Assembly: GCF_018861125.1 (NCBI RefSeq)
Contig: NZ_JAHKQN010000015.1
Location: forward strand, 248,001-312,000
Reading direction: 5' to 3'
Length of the DNA stretch: 64,000 bases
Source: Cellulophaga baltica
GTDB lineage: Bacteria; Bacteroidota; Bacteroidia; Flavobacteriales; Flavobacteriaceae
Of this stretch, positions 24,459 through 32,737 are shown one piece after another. The translations under genes and the position numbers were made by a program. How positions within the stretch are numbered: the stretch's first letter is position 1; each line of letters opens with the position of its first letter. The notes beneath the pieces were generated by a model. That model was not told the DNA's origin, searched no databases, and saw only the letters and a program-made list of their open reading frames with translations.

Positions 24459-25571
24459 ATGATTACGAAAAATAAAATATTTGAAGCATACCAGTTAAAC
24501 AATATTATTCTGAAAAATAGAATAGTAATGGCACCAATGACACGTTCAAGGGCTGCTAATAAAGGAAAAGTAGCAACTGCTGAATTACAAGGTGAATACT
24601 ACAAGCAAAGGGCGACTGCAGGATTAATAATTACTGAAGGTTCACAAGTATCTGAAGAAGCAGTAGGTTATGTAAATACGCCTGGTATTCATACCGAAGA
24701 ACAAGTTGAAGGTTGGAAAAAAGTGGTGGATAAAGTACACAAATCAGGTGGTCGAATTTTTATTCAACTATGGCATGTGGGCAGAATGTCACACCCCGAT
24801 TTTCATAATGGAGAATTACCATTAGCACCTTCAGCATTAAACCCTAATGCACAATCGTACACACCAGATGGTTTTAAAGATACCGTTACTCCTAAAGAAA
24901 TGACAGTTGAAGATATTAAAAGAACTGTTCAAGATTTTAAGAAAGCAGGAGAAAATGCGATGAAAGCTGGGTTTGATGGTATCGAAATTCACTCTTCAAA
25001 CGGATATTTGTTTCACCAATTTTTTAACGGAACTTCAAATGTTAGAACTGATGAGTACGGTGGGTCTATTGAAAATAGAGCGCGTTTTTTCTTTGAAACC
25101 TTAGATGCTTTAAAAGAGGTTGTGCCTGAAGAAAAAATAGGGGCTAGGTTTAATCCTTCATTAGATGGTATGTTCGGTATTACTATGGATGAAGACACAA
25201 TACCAACTTTTGAATATATTATTAAGAGATTGAACGATTACAATTTAGCATATATTCATTTATCGGAACCATTTACAGATGTTTCAGAAGTTAAATATGC
25301 TGTAAAAGAAATAGCAAGACACTTCAGACCTTTGTATGATGGAACTTTAATGATTAATACAGGGTTTACTTATGAAACAGGTAATGATGTTATAGTCAAA
25401 GGTCAAGCAGATTTAGTGGCTTACGGGAAGCCTTTTATATCTAATCCGGATTTAGTAGATAGGTTTATGTACAGTGTGCCTCTAGCAGAATGGGATAACG
25501 ATACATTTTATACTCCAGGAAAAGAAGGATATACAGATTATCCGAAACAAGAATTACAAGTAAAATTATAA
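24459..25571 (+). CDS. Old yellow enzyme family alkene reductase
   Basis: 370 aa, FMN-dependent TIM-barrel ene-reductase of the NemA/OYE class. Signatures: MAPMTRSRA (24-32), QLWHVGRMSH (103-112), substrate-binding His178 and Asn181 in EIHSSNGYLFHQF with the proton-donor Tyr183, then RTDEYGGS..NRARF. It reduces activated C=C bonds (N-ethylmaleimide, enones, nitro compounds) with NAD(P)H. It faces a convergent four-gene reductase operon headed by a TetR regulator, which suggests joint service in electrophile and carbonyl detoxification. It has its own upstream region; no copy of the TetR-type palindrome at 29104 was found there. Confidence 0.93.
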   Translation: MITKNKIFEAYQLNNIILKNRIVMAPMTRSRAANKGKVATAELQGEYYKQRATAGLIITEGSQVSEEAVGYVNTPGIHTEEQVEGWKKVVDKVHKSGGRIFIQLWHVGRMSHPDFHNGELPLAPSALNPNAQSYTPDGFKDTVTPKEMTVEDIKRTVQDFKKAGENAMKAGFDGIEIHSSNGYLFHQFFNGTSNVRTDEYGGSIENRARFFFETLDALKEVVPEEKIGARFNPSLDGMFGITMDEDTIPTFEYIIKRLNDYNLAYIHLSEPFTDVSEVKYAVKEIARHFRPLYDGTLMINTGFTYETGNDVIVKGQADLVAYGKPFISNPDLVDRFMYSVPLAEWDNDTFYTPGKEGYTDYPKQELQVKL

Positions 25572-25575
25572 CGAT

Positions 25576-25611
25576 AAAAAAACCTGCAAATATTAAATTT
25601 GCAGGTTTTTT
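25576..25611. terminator. Bidirectional terminator
   Basis: AAAAAACCTGCAAAT and its complement ATTTGCAGGTTTTTT form a near-perfect stem between the convergent OYE and YqhD-like genes. Confidence 0.88.
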
Positions 25612-25647
25612 ATTTATTAAAACTTGAATTAATAATCTAAATATATA

Positions 25648-26808
25648 TTAGTAAGCCATTTTTACAATTTCTTCTACTTTATCAGGCGATAAGTTCTGAT
25701 GTTCACCCAAACCTAACCATCCACGATCAGTAAAACGTTTTGCAATTTTTTCAGCAGTGCCATCGTAATCTTTTGTATAATCAGATAACTTCGTGTCAAT
25801 GCCTAATTCTTGAAAAAAGCTTTCTGTTTTCTCAATAGCTGCATAAGCTTTATCGTCTACGCTACCTTCAGTAATATTCCAAACACGAGTTGCATATTGT
25901 GCTAATTTCTCTTTTTTAGCTTTAAAATTAAATTTGTAATGACTTGGCGCAATTACAGCTAGAGTGCGTGCATGATCAATACCAAACATAGCCGTAAGTT
26001 CATGGCCCATAGCATGTACAGCCCAATCAGTAGGCACACCTTTTTGTATCAAACCGTTTAATGCCATAGTGCAACTCCACATAAAGTTTGCTGTTGCATT
26101 ATAATCCGTAGGGTCTTTTAAAACCTTAGGGGCAACTTCAATTAGCGTTTGTAAAATACTTTCAGCAAAACGGTCTTGTAATAAAGCTCCAATTGGGTAT
26201 GTCATATATTGTTCTAACACATGTGTAAAAGCATCAGTAATACCATTTACTAACTGGCGTTCAGGAATAGAAGCTATTACTTGAGGGTCTAGCACAGAAA
26301 ACTCAGGAAACAAACCTGGTCCGCCCATAGCTAATTTCTCTTGTGTTTCTTTTCTTGTGATTACAGCGCCAGAATTCATTTCTGATCCCGTAGCTGGTAA
26401 CGTTAATACGGTACCAAAAGGCATTCCTTTTTCTGTTTTTATATTCTGTGTTAGAATATCCCAAGGAGTATCACCTTCATAGACTGCAGCAGCAGATAAA
26501 AACTTAGTACCATCAATTACAGAACCACCACCAACAGCTAATAAATAGGTAATATTTTCATCGTTAATGACTTTTAAAGCATCCATTAAAATTGAATATT
26601 CCGGATTTGCAGGAATACCTCCAAACTCAATAGTTTCAAACTTTGCTAATGCAGTTTTAGTTTGATCGTAGATGCCGTTTTTCTTAATACTCCCGCCACC
26701 GTAAAGTAAAAGTACTTTAGCGTTTTCAGGAATTTCAGTTGCTATTTTATCTATCGTGTCCTTTCCAAAAATAATTTTGGTAGGATTTTTAAATTCAAAA
26801 TTGTTCAT
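25648..26808 (-). CDS. yqhD: Iron-containing alcohol dehydrogenase, YqhD-like aldehyde reductase
   Basis: 386 aa, almost the length of E. coli YqhD (387). Nucleotide motif GGGSVIDGTK (93-102); metal ligands expected in DAFTHVLEQYMT (Asp, His) and in HAMGHELTAMFGIDHA plus the following SH (two His). YqhD reduces many aldehydes with NADPH and protects from lipid-peroxidation aldehydes (family knowledge). Last gene of the operon TetR-nitroreductase-MDR reductase-YqhD; the gap to the previous gene is 12 bp, the same as every other gap in the operon. Cytoplasmic, ends at the shared terminator. Confidence 0.92.
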   Translation of the reverse strand: MNNFEFKNPTKIIFGKDTIDKIATEIPENAKVLLLYGGGSIKKNGIYDQTKTALAKFETIEFGGIPANPEYSILMDALKVINDENITYLLAVGGGSVIDGTKFLSAAAVYEGDTPWDILTQNIKTEKGMPFGTVLTLPATGSEMNSGAVITRKETQEKLAMGGPGLFPEFSVLDPQVIASIPERQLVNGITDAFTHVLEQYMTYPIGALLQDRFAESILQTLIEVAPKVLKDPTDYNATANFMWSCTMALNGLIQKGVPTDWAVHAMGHELTAMFGIDHARTLAVIAPSHYKFNFKAKKEKLAQYATRVWNITEGSVDDKAYAAIEKTESFFQELGIDTKLSDYTKDYDGTAEKIAKRFTDRGWLGLGEHQNLSPDKVEEIVKMAY

Positions 26809-26820
26809 CTCTTTCTTTTT

Positions 26821-27819
26821 TTAAGCTTTCACTATCATTTTACCTTTATTTTTCCCGTTCATCATGTCAAGAAAAGCTTGAGGCGTATTGTCAAAACCTT
26901 CAACGATAGTTTCGCTATATGTTAATTTGTCTTCTTTTAACCAAGTTGACAATTGCTTCATAGCTTCAGGGAATTTTTTTGCATAATTAGATACTATAAA
27001 CCCTTGCATTAAAGCACTGTTTTTTACTAAAAATGGTTGAACGCTAACACTCATCGGTGTTTCTGTTTTGTTGTAAACGGAAATAGCACCACAAATGATA
27101 ATACGTGCAAATTGGTTGATGTTAAATAACACAGCGTCTGAAATAGGACCACCAACATTATCAAAATAAACATCAACACCATTTGGAGCGGCCTTTTCAA
27201 TGGCTTCTTTCATATTTTCCGTGGTCTTGTAATTTATCCCATGATCGAAACCAAATTCAGAAGTTAACATGTCAACCTTCTCATCAGAACCAGCAATACC
27301 AATCACGTTTAATCCAAGAATTTTTCCTATTTGCCCTACAACAGATCCAACTGCACCTGCTGCACCAGAAACTACTAATGTTTCACCACTTTTAGGTTTT
27401 CCTATTTCATTTAAACCTAAATAGGCAGTTAAGCCAGTCATGCCTATGATACCTAGGTATGCACTTAAAGGCGCTAAGTCTTTATTAACTTTCTGTAAGT
27501 TTTCACCATTAGAAACCTGTTTTGTTTTCCACTCTAAAAGTCCAGAAACAAAATCACCTTCTTTATAATTCTCGTTTTTCGTAGCAATAACTTTTGCTAC
27601 AATACCAGAACTAATTGGTTTATCTAATTCAAAAGGAGGAACATATGATTTTGCACTGCTCATTCGCCCTCTTAAATAAGGGTCTACAGATATATATTCT
27701 GTTTCTAGCAGTAGTTCTCCGTCAGTGATACTTAAATCAATATCCTCTTTTTTAAACTCAAAATCAGATATTTTAGGTTCACCAACTGGTCTATTTTTTA
27801 ATAAAATTGTCTGTATCAT
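26821..27819 (-). CDS. NADP-dependent MDR-family reductase (CurA/leukotriene B4 dehydrogenase-like)
   Basis: 332 aa medium-chain reductase without structural zinc cysteines. Typical of the LTB4DH/CurA branch: VDPYLRGRM near residue 50, GMTGLTAYLGL, and the NADP loop SGAAGAVGSVVGQIGKILG, followed by VDVYFDNVGG. This branch reduces alpha,beta-unsaturated carbonyls such as 2-alkenals or curcumin. It sits between the nitroreductase and YqhD-like genes with 12-bp gaps, which supports a shared role in breaking down reactive enones: C=C reduced here, C=O by YqhD (inference). Confidence 0.92.
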   Translation of the reverse strand: MIQTILLKNRPVGEPKISDFEFKKEDIDLSITDGELLLETEYISVDPYLRGRMSSAKSYVPPFELDKPISSGIVAKVIATKNENYKEGDFVSGLLEWKTKQVSNGENLQKVNKDLAPLSAYLGIIGMTGLTAYLGLNEIGKPKSGETLVVSGAAGAVGSVVGQIGKILGLNVIGIAGSDEKVDMLTSEFGFDHGINYKTTENMKEAIEKAAPNGVDVYFDNVGGPISDAVLFNINQFARIIICGAISVYNKTETPMSVSVQPFLVKNSALMQGFIVSNYAKKFPEAMKQLSTWLKEDKLTYSETIVEGFDNTPQAFLDMMNGKNKGKMIVKA

Positions 27820-27831
27820 AATACTTTTTTT

Positions 27832-28464
27832 TTATTCAATTACAGTTACTAAATCTTCAGTACTTTTTCTAACCTTAACAAGGTTTACTAACCAATCTTC
27901 AGTTTCTGCGCGATACCCGATTGGCAGAATTACAGCACTACGCAATCCTTTTTCTCTTAAACCTAATATTTCATCTAAAGCATTCGGGTCAAAACCTTCA
28001 ATGGGTGTAGCATCTACACCTTCAAAAGCCGCCGCAGTAATTGCTTGTGAAAAAGCAATGTAAGCTTGCTTAGCCGCATGGTTAAAATTCTCTTCTGCAT
28101 CTCTCTGAGGGTACGAGTCTAATAACATTTTGCGGTAGTCTTCCCAACCTTGATTTTTAAAACCACGAATTTCATTAGTCAAATCAAACATATAATTTAT
28201 ACGTTCTGGAGTGTACGTATCCCATGCAGCAAAAACTAATAGATGAGAACAGTCTGTAATTACAGATTGGTTCCAAGCAATTGGTTTTATTTTTTCTTTT
28301 ACTTCTTGACTTTTAACTACATAAATTTCAAAAGGTTGTAAACCACTTGAAGTAGGAGCAAGGCGAGCAGCTTCAATAATAGCATCTACTTTTTCTTGTG
28401 GTACTACTTTACCATTCATTGCTTTAGTAGCGTATCTCCATTTTAATTTATCTAATAGTTCCAT
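27832..28464 (-). CDS. NAD(P)H-dependent FMN nitroreductase family oxidoreductase
   Basis: 210 aa, NfsB/nitroreductase fold. N-terminal RYATKAMNGK and the FMN-binding PTSSGLQPFEIYVV, mid AAKQAYIAFSQAITAAAFEGVDATP, and C-terminal GYRAETEDW are family marks. It reduces nitroaromatics or quinones, and in some members reactive aldehydes. Second gene of the operon, 12 bp from both neighbours. Expected to be a cytoplasmic dimer. Confidence 0.92.
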   Translation of the reverse strand: MELLDKLKWRYATKAMNGKVVPQEKVDAIIEAARLAPTSSGLQPFEIYVVKSQEVKEKIKPIAWNQSVITDCSHLLVFAAWDTYTPERINYMFDLTNEIRGFKNQGWEDYRKMLLDSYPQRDAEENFNHAAKQAYIAFSQAITAAAFEGVDATPIEGFDPNALDEILGLREKGLRSAVILPIGYRAETEDWLVNLVKVRKSTEDLVTVIE

Positions 28465-28476
28465 TTTGTATATAAT

Positions 28477-29070
28477 TTATTTATTGGTTTTGTTAACTTT
28501 TATGCTATCCCACGCTAATTGGTAGGCTTCATTAATATTTTCTTCAGTAGGTACAAATGCGTTTCGTTTTTTTATCATCATTAAATACGAGAGCGGATTT
28601 ACTGTGTATGCATATAATAAGTAATCAGATACTGGTTTGATAATTCCTTGTTCTTTTCCTTTCTTCCATAAATCGAGTAGGGGTTTCAAGTTTTTTATAC
28701 CTTCTTGTCTACTACTTTCATCAATCATAGGTGTATTATCACATTGTGCTAAAAACAAACCCCTTTCGCAATCTCTGAATTTAAATTCGGCAATTCTGAA
28801 CCATATCATTTTAAAACTATCTTCAACGGGCATTTTTTCATCATAGGTTTCAAAAGCGTATGCAGTAAATGCGTTTTTAACTTGTAAATAGGTTTGATTT
28901 ACTAAATCTTGCTTGCTTTTAAAATACAGATAAATTGTAGCCGGAGATACGTTTGCCATTTTTGCAATTTTAGACATTGGTGCGGCATGGAAACCATCAT
29001 TATTCACCAAAGTTATTGTTGCATTTATTAGGGCTTCTTTTTTCTCTATACTTTTTTGAAGTTTAGCCAT
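28477..29070 (-). CDS. TetR/AcrR-family transcriptional regulator
   Basis: 197 aa. N-terminal helix-turn-helix (about 10-57: ALINATITLVNNDGFHAAPM, then VSPATIYLYFKSKQDLVN) and a helical ligand domain with cysteines at about 100 and 112 (FRDCERGLFLAQCDN), which could sense electrophiles as NemR does (inference). First gene of the four-gene reductase operon. A perfect 6-2-6 palindrome (29104-29117) directly upstream of its -7 box (29098-29091) is a good candidate for autoregulation. Confidence 0.92.
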   Translation of the reverse strand: MAKLQKSIEKKEALINATITLVNNDGFHAAPMSKIAKMANVSPATIYLYFKSKQDLVNQTYLQVKNAFTAYAFETYDEKMPVEDSFKMIWFRIAEFKFRDCERGLFLAQCDNTPMIDESSRQEGIKNLKPLLDLWKKGKEQGIIKPVSDYLLYAYTVNPLSYLMMIKKRNAFVPTEENINEAYQLAWDSIKVNKTNK

Positions 29071-29090
29071 AATTTATTTGTTTTACACTA

Positions 29091-29117
29091 CAAAGATATT
29101 AAAAATGAATGTTCATT
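29091..29117 (-). promoter_or_regulatory. Promoter and candidate operator of the TetR/reductase operon
   Basis: Minus-strand TATCTTTG (29098-29091) is an exact -7 box, 20 bp from the TetR start codon. Just upstream, AATGAA-TG-TTCATT (29104-29117) is a perfect 6-2-6 inverted repeat in the spacer region, where a bound repressor would block RNA polymerase. The binding protein is inferred to be the TetR product. Confidence 0.65.
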
Positions 29118-29347
29118 CTTTTTTTAAATCGACTTTAACAATAGTTTATCATTAGTAGGAAAGTGTTTATAGGTCCAATGCAGATGTGAAGTCTATTGGT
29201 TTGTTTATCAGTAAATTAGTGTGTCATGTGAAAATCTAATTAATACGTTCTTTAAATATATTGAGTTAATAAAATCTTATAGAAATAATAAGTATTTATA
29301 TTTACAGCTATTTATTTTAGATAATAGAAACCTATACAAGCTCATCT

Positions 29348-31861
29348 ATGAATTTTAAGAACTTTATTACAATTTTAATTTTATGCTTTGTAACACAAAC
29401 AACAATGTCTCAAGTAGTAACAGGGATTATAACCGATGCTAAAGATAATTCTCCTTTAGAGTATGCTACTGCGGCATTATTTAAACAATCGGATGGTTCT
29501 TTGGTTACAGGTGTGGTTACTTCTGAAGATGGTTTTTTTATGATTTCTAAAGTAAAACCTGGAGTATATTATTTAGAAGCTTCATTTATGGGTTATGATA
29601 CTAAAAAAATAGGAAGCATTACAATCACTAAAAATAGATCTTCCCAAAAATTAGGCAACATTGGTTTGACTTTAGGAAATCAGTTAGAAGAAGTAGTAGT
29701 ACAAGGAGAACGTGCTACAGTAGTACATAAAATTGACCGTGAAGTGTACGACACTAAAAAGTTTCAATCAAGTCAAGGAGGTACAGCTGTTGATGTTATT
29801 AAAAATTTACCGTCGGTTACGGTTGATGGGCAAGGCGGAATTAGTGTTAGAGGCAGTAGTGGTTTTGCAATTCTTGTAAATGGTAAACCTACACAAGGTG
29901 ATGTCACTTCAATTTTAGCACAGTTACCAGCAAACGCTTTAGAATCGGTAGAATTAATTACAGCGCCGTCTTCTAAATACGATTCTGAGGGTAAAGGTGG
30001 TATTATAAATATTATTACTAAAAAAGGAGCTACAAACGGAACATTTGCTCAAATAAATGTTCGTGGTGGTTTCCCATCAATAGAGCCGTATGATACGCAA
30101 GAACCTGCACAGCGTTATGGTGTTGATGCTACTGTAAATAAGCGTACTGATAAATGGAACCTTTCAGTAGGTGCAAGTTACCAACGTAATGATAAAACGG
30201 GTAGAAGAGAAGGTGATGTGTTTATTATTAATGAAGCTGAAAACAAACAAACTTTTTTACCATCAGACGGAGAGCGTAGTTTTGACGATGTGAGTTATAA
30301 CGCTAGATTTAATGTAGATTTTACTCCCAATGATGCAGATACGTATTCTTTAGGATTTTATGGAGGCAAAAAAACAGTAGATCGTTTGGCAGATATTGAA
30401 TATTATGATAATCATTCCGTAACACCAATTGGTACTGGCAACAGAAATTATACGTTTCAATATTTCAACCATAATTTAAGAACCCGTAAAGGTGATTTTG
30501 CTTTAGGTAGTTTTGATTATTCACACAAATTTAAAGACGAATCTAAATTATCAACTTCTTTATTATATGAATACACTTTTTTAGGCGGACCAACTTATAA
30601 TGACAATTTGGGCATTACAGACCGCAGTATTGTGTATCAAGAAGAATACAATACAAATGACAACCCTTTGAACGGATACCGTGTAAATATTGATTATTTG
30701 TTTAAGCCACTATCATTCGGTACGCTTGAAGCTGGATATCAATTTAGAGCTTTAGATCATAAAGGAGAGTTTGTATATGAGCGCGATGGTGTTTTGGTTC
30801 CTGAATTTTCTAGTGATATTAGTTTAAAAAGAATTGTACATGCAGGTTATGGGCAATTGACAGGTGAAAAGGATAAATGGAATTACGCAGGCGGTTTGCG
30901 TTTAGAAGCTATGGATCGTGAATATACCGAAGATTTAAAAACCGACGATCCAGAGGAAACCTATACGTATGATTATGTAAAACTATTTCCATCTGCATCA
31001 TTACAATATGCAGTAACTGAAAAATCAAAATTAAAAGCCGCATACAGTAAAAGAATAGAGCGTACAACTACTTTAAAAATGAACAGTTTTGCAGAACGTG
31101 AACATTCTGAAGTTTTTGAGCAAGGAGATAACCAATTGAGACCCGAATTTATTGATTTGGTAGAATTAGGTTGGGTGAAAAATTTTAAAGGAGGAAATTC
31201 CCTGAGTGTAACTGCCTATTACCGTCACGTTGATAATGTTATCAACCGAGTGAATACTTTGGCATACGAGGCTAACGGAGCGGTTATTGATACTATTTTA
31301 AACCGTGTTTATTCCAACGTAGGTAAAAGTAATGCTGTTGGTATTGAATTAGGTGCACAAATTAAACCAACTAAAAACTGGTCTAACTATATTGGAGCAA
31401 ATATATATACCTATGATATTGAAGGTGCATTTACTTTTGAACATAGAGACGGCGTAGAGCGTACGTATGAAGTAAATTCTGAGGCTACTATTTATTCTAT
31501 TAATATGAATTCTACGTATTCTTTCTGGAAAAATGCATCACTACAGTTTACATTAAATTATTTGTCTGATAGAAATACCGCTCAAGGGGAAGACTCTCGG
31601 TTTTATTCGCCCAACTTAGCGTTTAGAAAGTCCTTTTTTGATGATAAGTTAACGGCAACACTACAATGGCAAAATATTGATATGGGCTTATTAAAAACCA
31701 ATGAGCAACGTATTACAACCTATAAAACAGGAGAATTTTTCACCACTACAAATTATAAGTATGAAGTAGATATGGTATCGTTAAACTTATCGTATAACTT
31801 TAATGCCACTAAAAACAAATCGAAATTTATTGAAAGTGAGTTTGGTAAAAAGGAGTTTTAA
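29348..31861 (+). CDS. TonB-dependent receptor, outer-membrane beta-barrel family
   Basis: 837 aa. Signal peptide (about 1-21), a carboxypeptidase-regulatory-like beta-sandwich domain (about 23-105, VVTGIITDAKDNSPLEYATA), a plug domain (about 115-220, with DVIKNLPSVTVDGQGGISVRG and FAILVNGKPTQGD), and a large barrel of the OMP_b-brl_3 type common in Bacteroidota. It imports an unknown ligand across the outer membrane using TonB energy. No SusD partner follows, so it is not a classic polysaccharide-utilisation pair. About 277 bp of AT-rich upstream DNA separate it from the TetR operon. Confidence 0.88.
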   Translation: MNFKNFITILILCFVTQTTMSQVVTGIITDAKDNSPLEYATAALFKQSDGSLVTGVVTSEDGFFMISKVKPGVYYLEASFMGYDTKKIGSITITKNRSSQKLGNIGLTLGNQLEEVVVQGERATVVHKIDREVYDTKKFQSSQGGTAVDVIKNLPSVTVDGQGGISVRGSSGFAILVNGKPTQGDVTSILAQLPANALESVELITAPSSKYDSEGKGGIINIITKKGATNGTFAQINVRGGFPSIEPYDTQEPAQRYGVDATVNKRTDKWNLSVGASYQRNDKTGRREGDVFIINEAENKQTFLPSDGERSFDDVSYNARFNVDFTPNDADTYSLGFYGGKKTVDRLADIEYYDNHSVTPIGTGNRNYTFQYFNHNLRTRKGDFALGSFDYSHKFKDESKLSTSLLYEYTFLGGPTYNDNLGITDRSIVYQEEYNTNDNPLNGYRVNIDYLFKPLSFGTLEAGYQFRALDHKGEFVYERDGVLVPEFSSDISLKRIVHAGYGQLTGEKDKWNYAGGLRLEAMDREYTEDLKTDDPEETYTYDYVKLFPSASLQYAVTEKSKLKAAYSKRIERTTTLKMNSFAEREHSEVFEQGDNQLRPEFIDLVELGWVKNFKGGNSLSVTAYYRHVDNVINRVNTLAYEANGAVIDTILNRVYSNVGKSNAVGIELGAQIKPTKNWSNYIGANIYTYDIEGAFTFEHRDGVERTYEVNSEATIYSINMNSTYSFWKNASLQFTLNYLSDRNTAQGEDSRFYSPNLAFRKSFFDDKLTATLQWQNIDMGLLKTNEQRITTYKTGEFFTTTNYKYEVDMVSLNLSYNFNATKNKSKFIESEFGKKEF

Positions 31862-32003
31862 ATAAAAAGATAAAATGAATTAACGAATTATCTATAACGA
31901 TTAGTAAATTTTCTAATAACTTTATATCTACTTAGTATTTAGATATTTTATACGTGTATGTAGCTTAATTAACTACTTTTTTAAAAAAATATAACAAGAA
32001 ATA

Positions 32004-32588
32004 ATGAAAAAGATATTTTTATACGCTATAACATTTATTCTTTTATTAATTGCTTGCAAAAGTGAAAGTGATGATACTGAAGACTCAACAGATACAATCG
32101 CTAATATTTATTCTTTTGAGATAGGAGAACAATCGTACGCAGTTGTATTAGAAAATTTAGATTGGGAATCAGCTGCTGCATATGCAGTTACACAAGATGC
32201 CTATTTAACTGAAATAAATTCAGAAGAAGAACAGGATGGTATCTTCGAAGCATTATTGAACTTATCAGATTACTACGAAGATACTATTGCTCCAGATGGA
32301 GGAGATTATACTCATTTTTGGATAGGAGCAAATGATTTTGATAATGAAGGCGAATGGGTTTGGGATGGTAATAATGATGGAGAAGATGTAAGTCAGTTTT
32401 GGGAAGGCACACAAGAAGGTGTCGCTATAGATAATTTGTATAACAATTGGGGTTATGAACCTAGTAACGGAGCTAGTGGTCAAGATGCTGCTGGGATTGT
32501 TCCTGTAGCTTGGACTAATGGAGAGGCTGGTACTTGGAATGATATTCAAAGAACAAATACATTATATTTTATAATAGAATACAATTAA
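32004..32588 (+). CDS. C-type lectin-domain lipoprotein
   Basis: 194 aa. Lipobox IAC (Cys18), then a C-type lectin-like fold: YAVVLENLDWESAAAYAVTQDAYLTEINS is the first strand-helix unit, FWIGANDFDNEGEWVWDG the WIGL-like core, and GTWNDIQRTNTLYFIIEYN the end with the WND motif that co-ordinates Ca2+ in lectins. The disulfide cysteines of animal lectins are missing, as often in bacterial members. Predicted surface lipoprotein binding sugar or protein. It lies 142 bp after the TonB receptor gene on the same strand and ends at a clear terminator, but co-transcription is unproven. Confidence 0.82.
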   Translation: MKKIFLYAITFILLLIACKSESDDTEDSTDTIANIYSFEIGEQSYAVVLENLDWESAAAYAVTQDAYLTEINSEEEQDGIFEALLNLSDYYEDTIAPDGGDYTHFWIGANDFDNEGEWVWDGNNDGEDVSQFWEGTQEGVAIDNLYNNWGYEPSNGASGQDAAGIVPVAWTNGEAGTWNDIQRTNTLYFIIEYN

Positions 32589-32624
32589 TACTACTTGTGG
32601 TATAGCTATATTTTGAAAATAAGT

Positions 32625-32656
32625 AAAAGCTCAACAATTTAGTTTGTTGAGCTTTT
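32625..32656 (+). terminator. Terminator after the lectin gene
   Basis: AAAAGCTCAACAA (32625-32637) pairs perfectly with TTGTTGAGCTTTT (32644-32656). Confidence 0.85.
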
Positions 32657-32737
32657 GTATTTTATTTAACATTCTTTAAAAAAGCATCAATCTATTTTGA
32701 GTAATTTTATACGGACTAATTATTTTAAAAATTATTG

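Noticed and set aside
29348-31861. SusC of a polysaccharide utilisation locus
   Set aside because: No SusD-like gene or glycoside hydrolase nearby, and the barrel is of the OMP_b-brl_3 type. The same lack of SusD applies to the receptor at 59217-62033.
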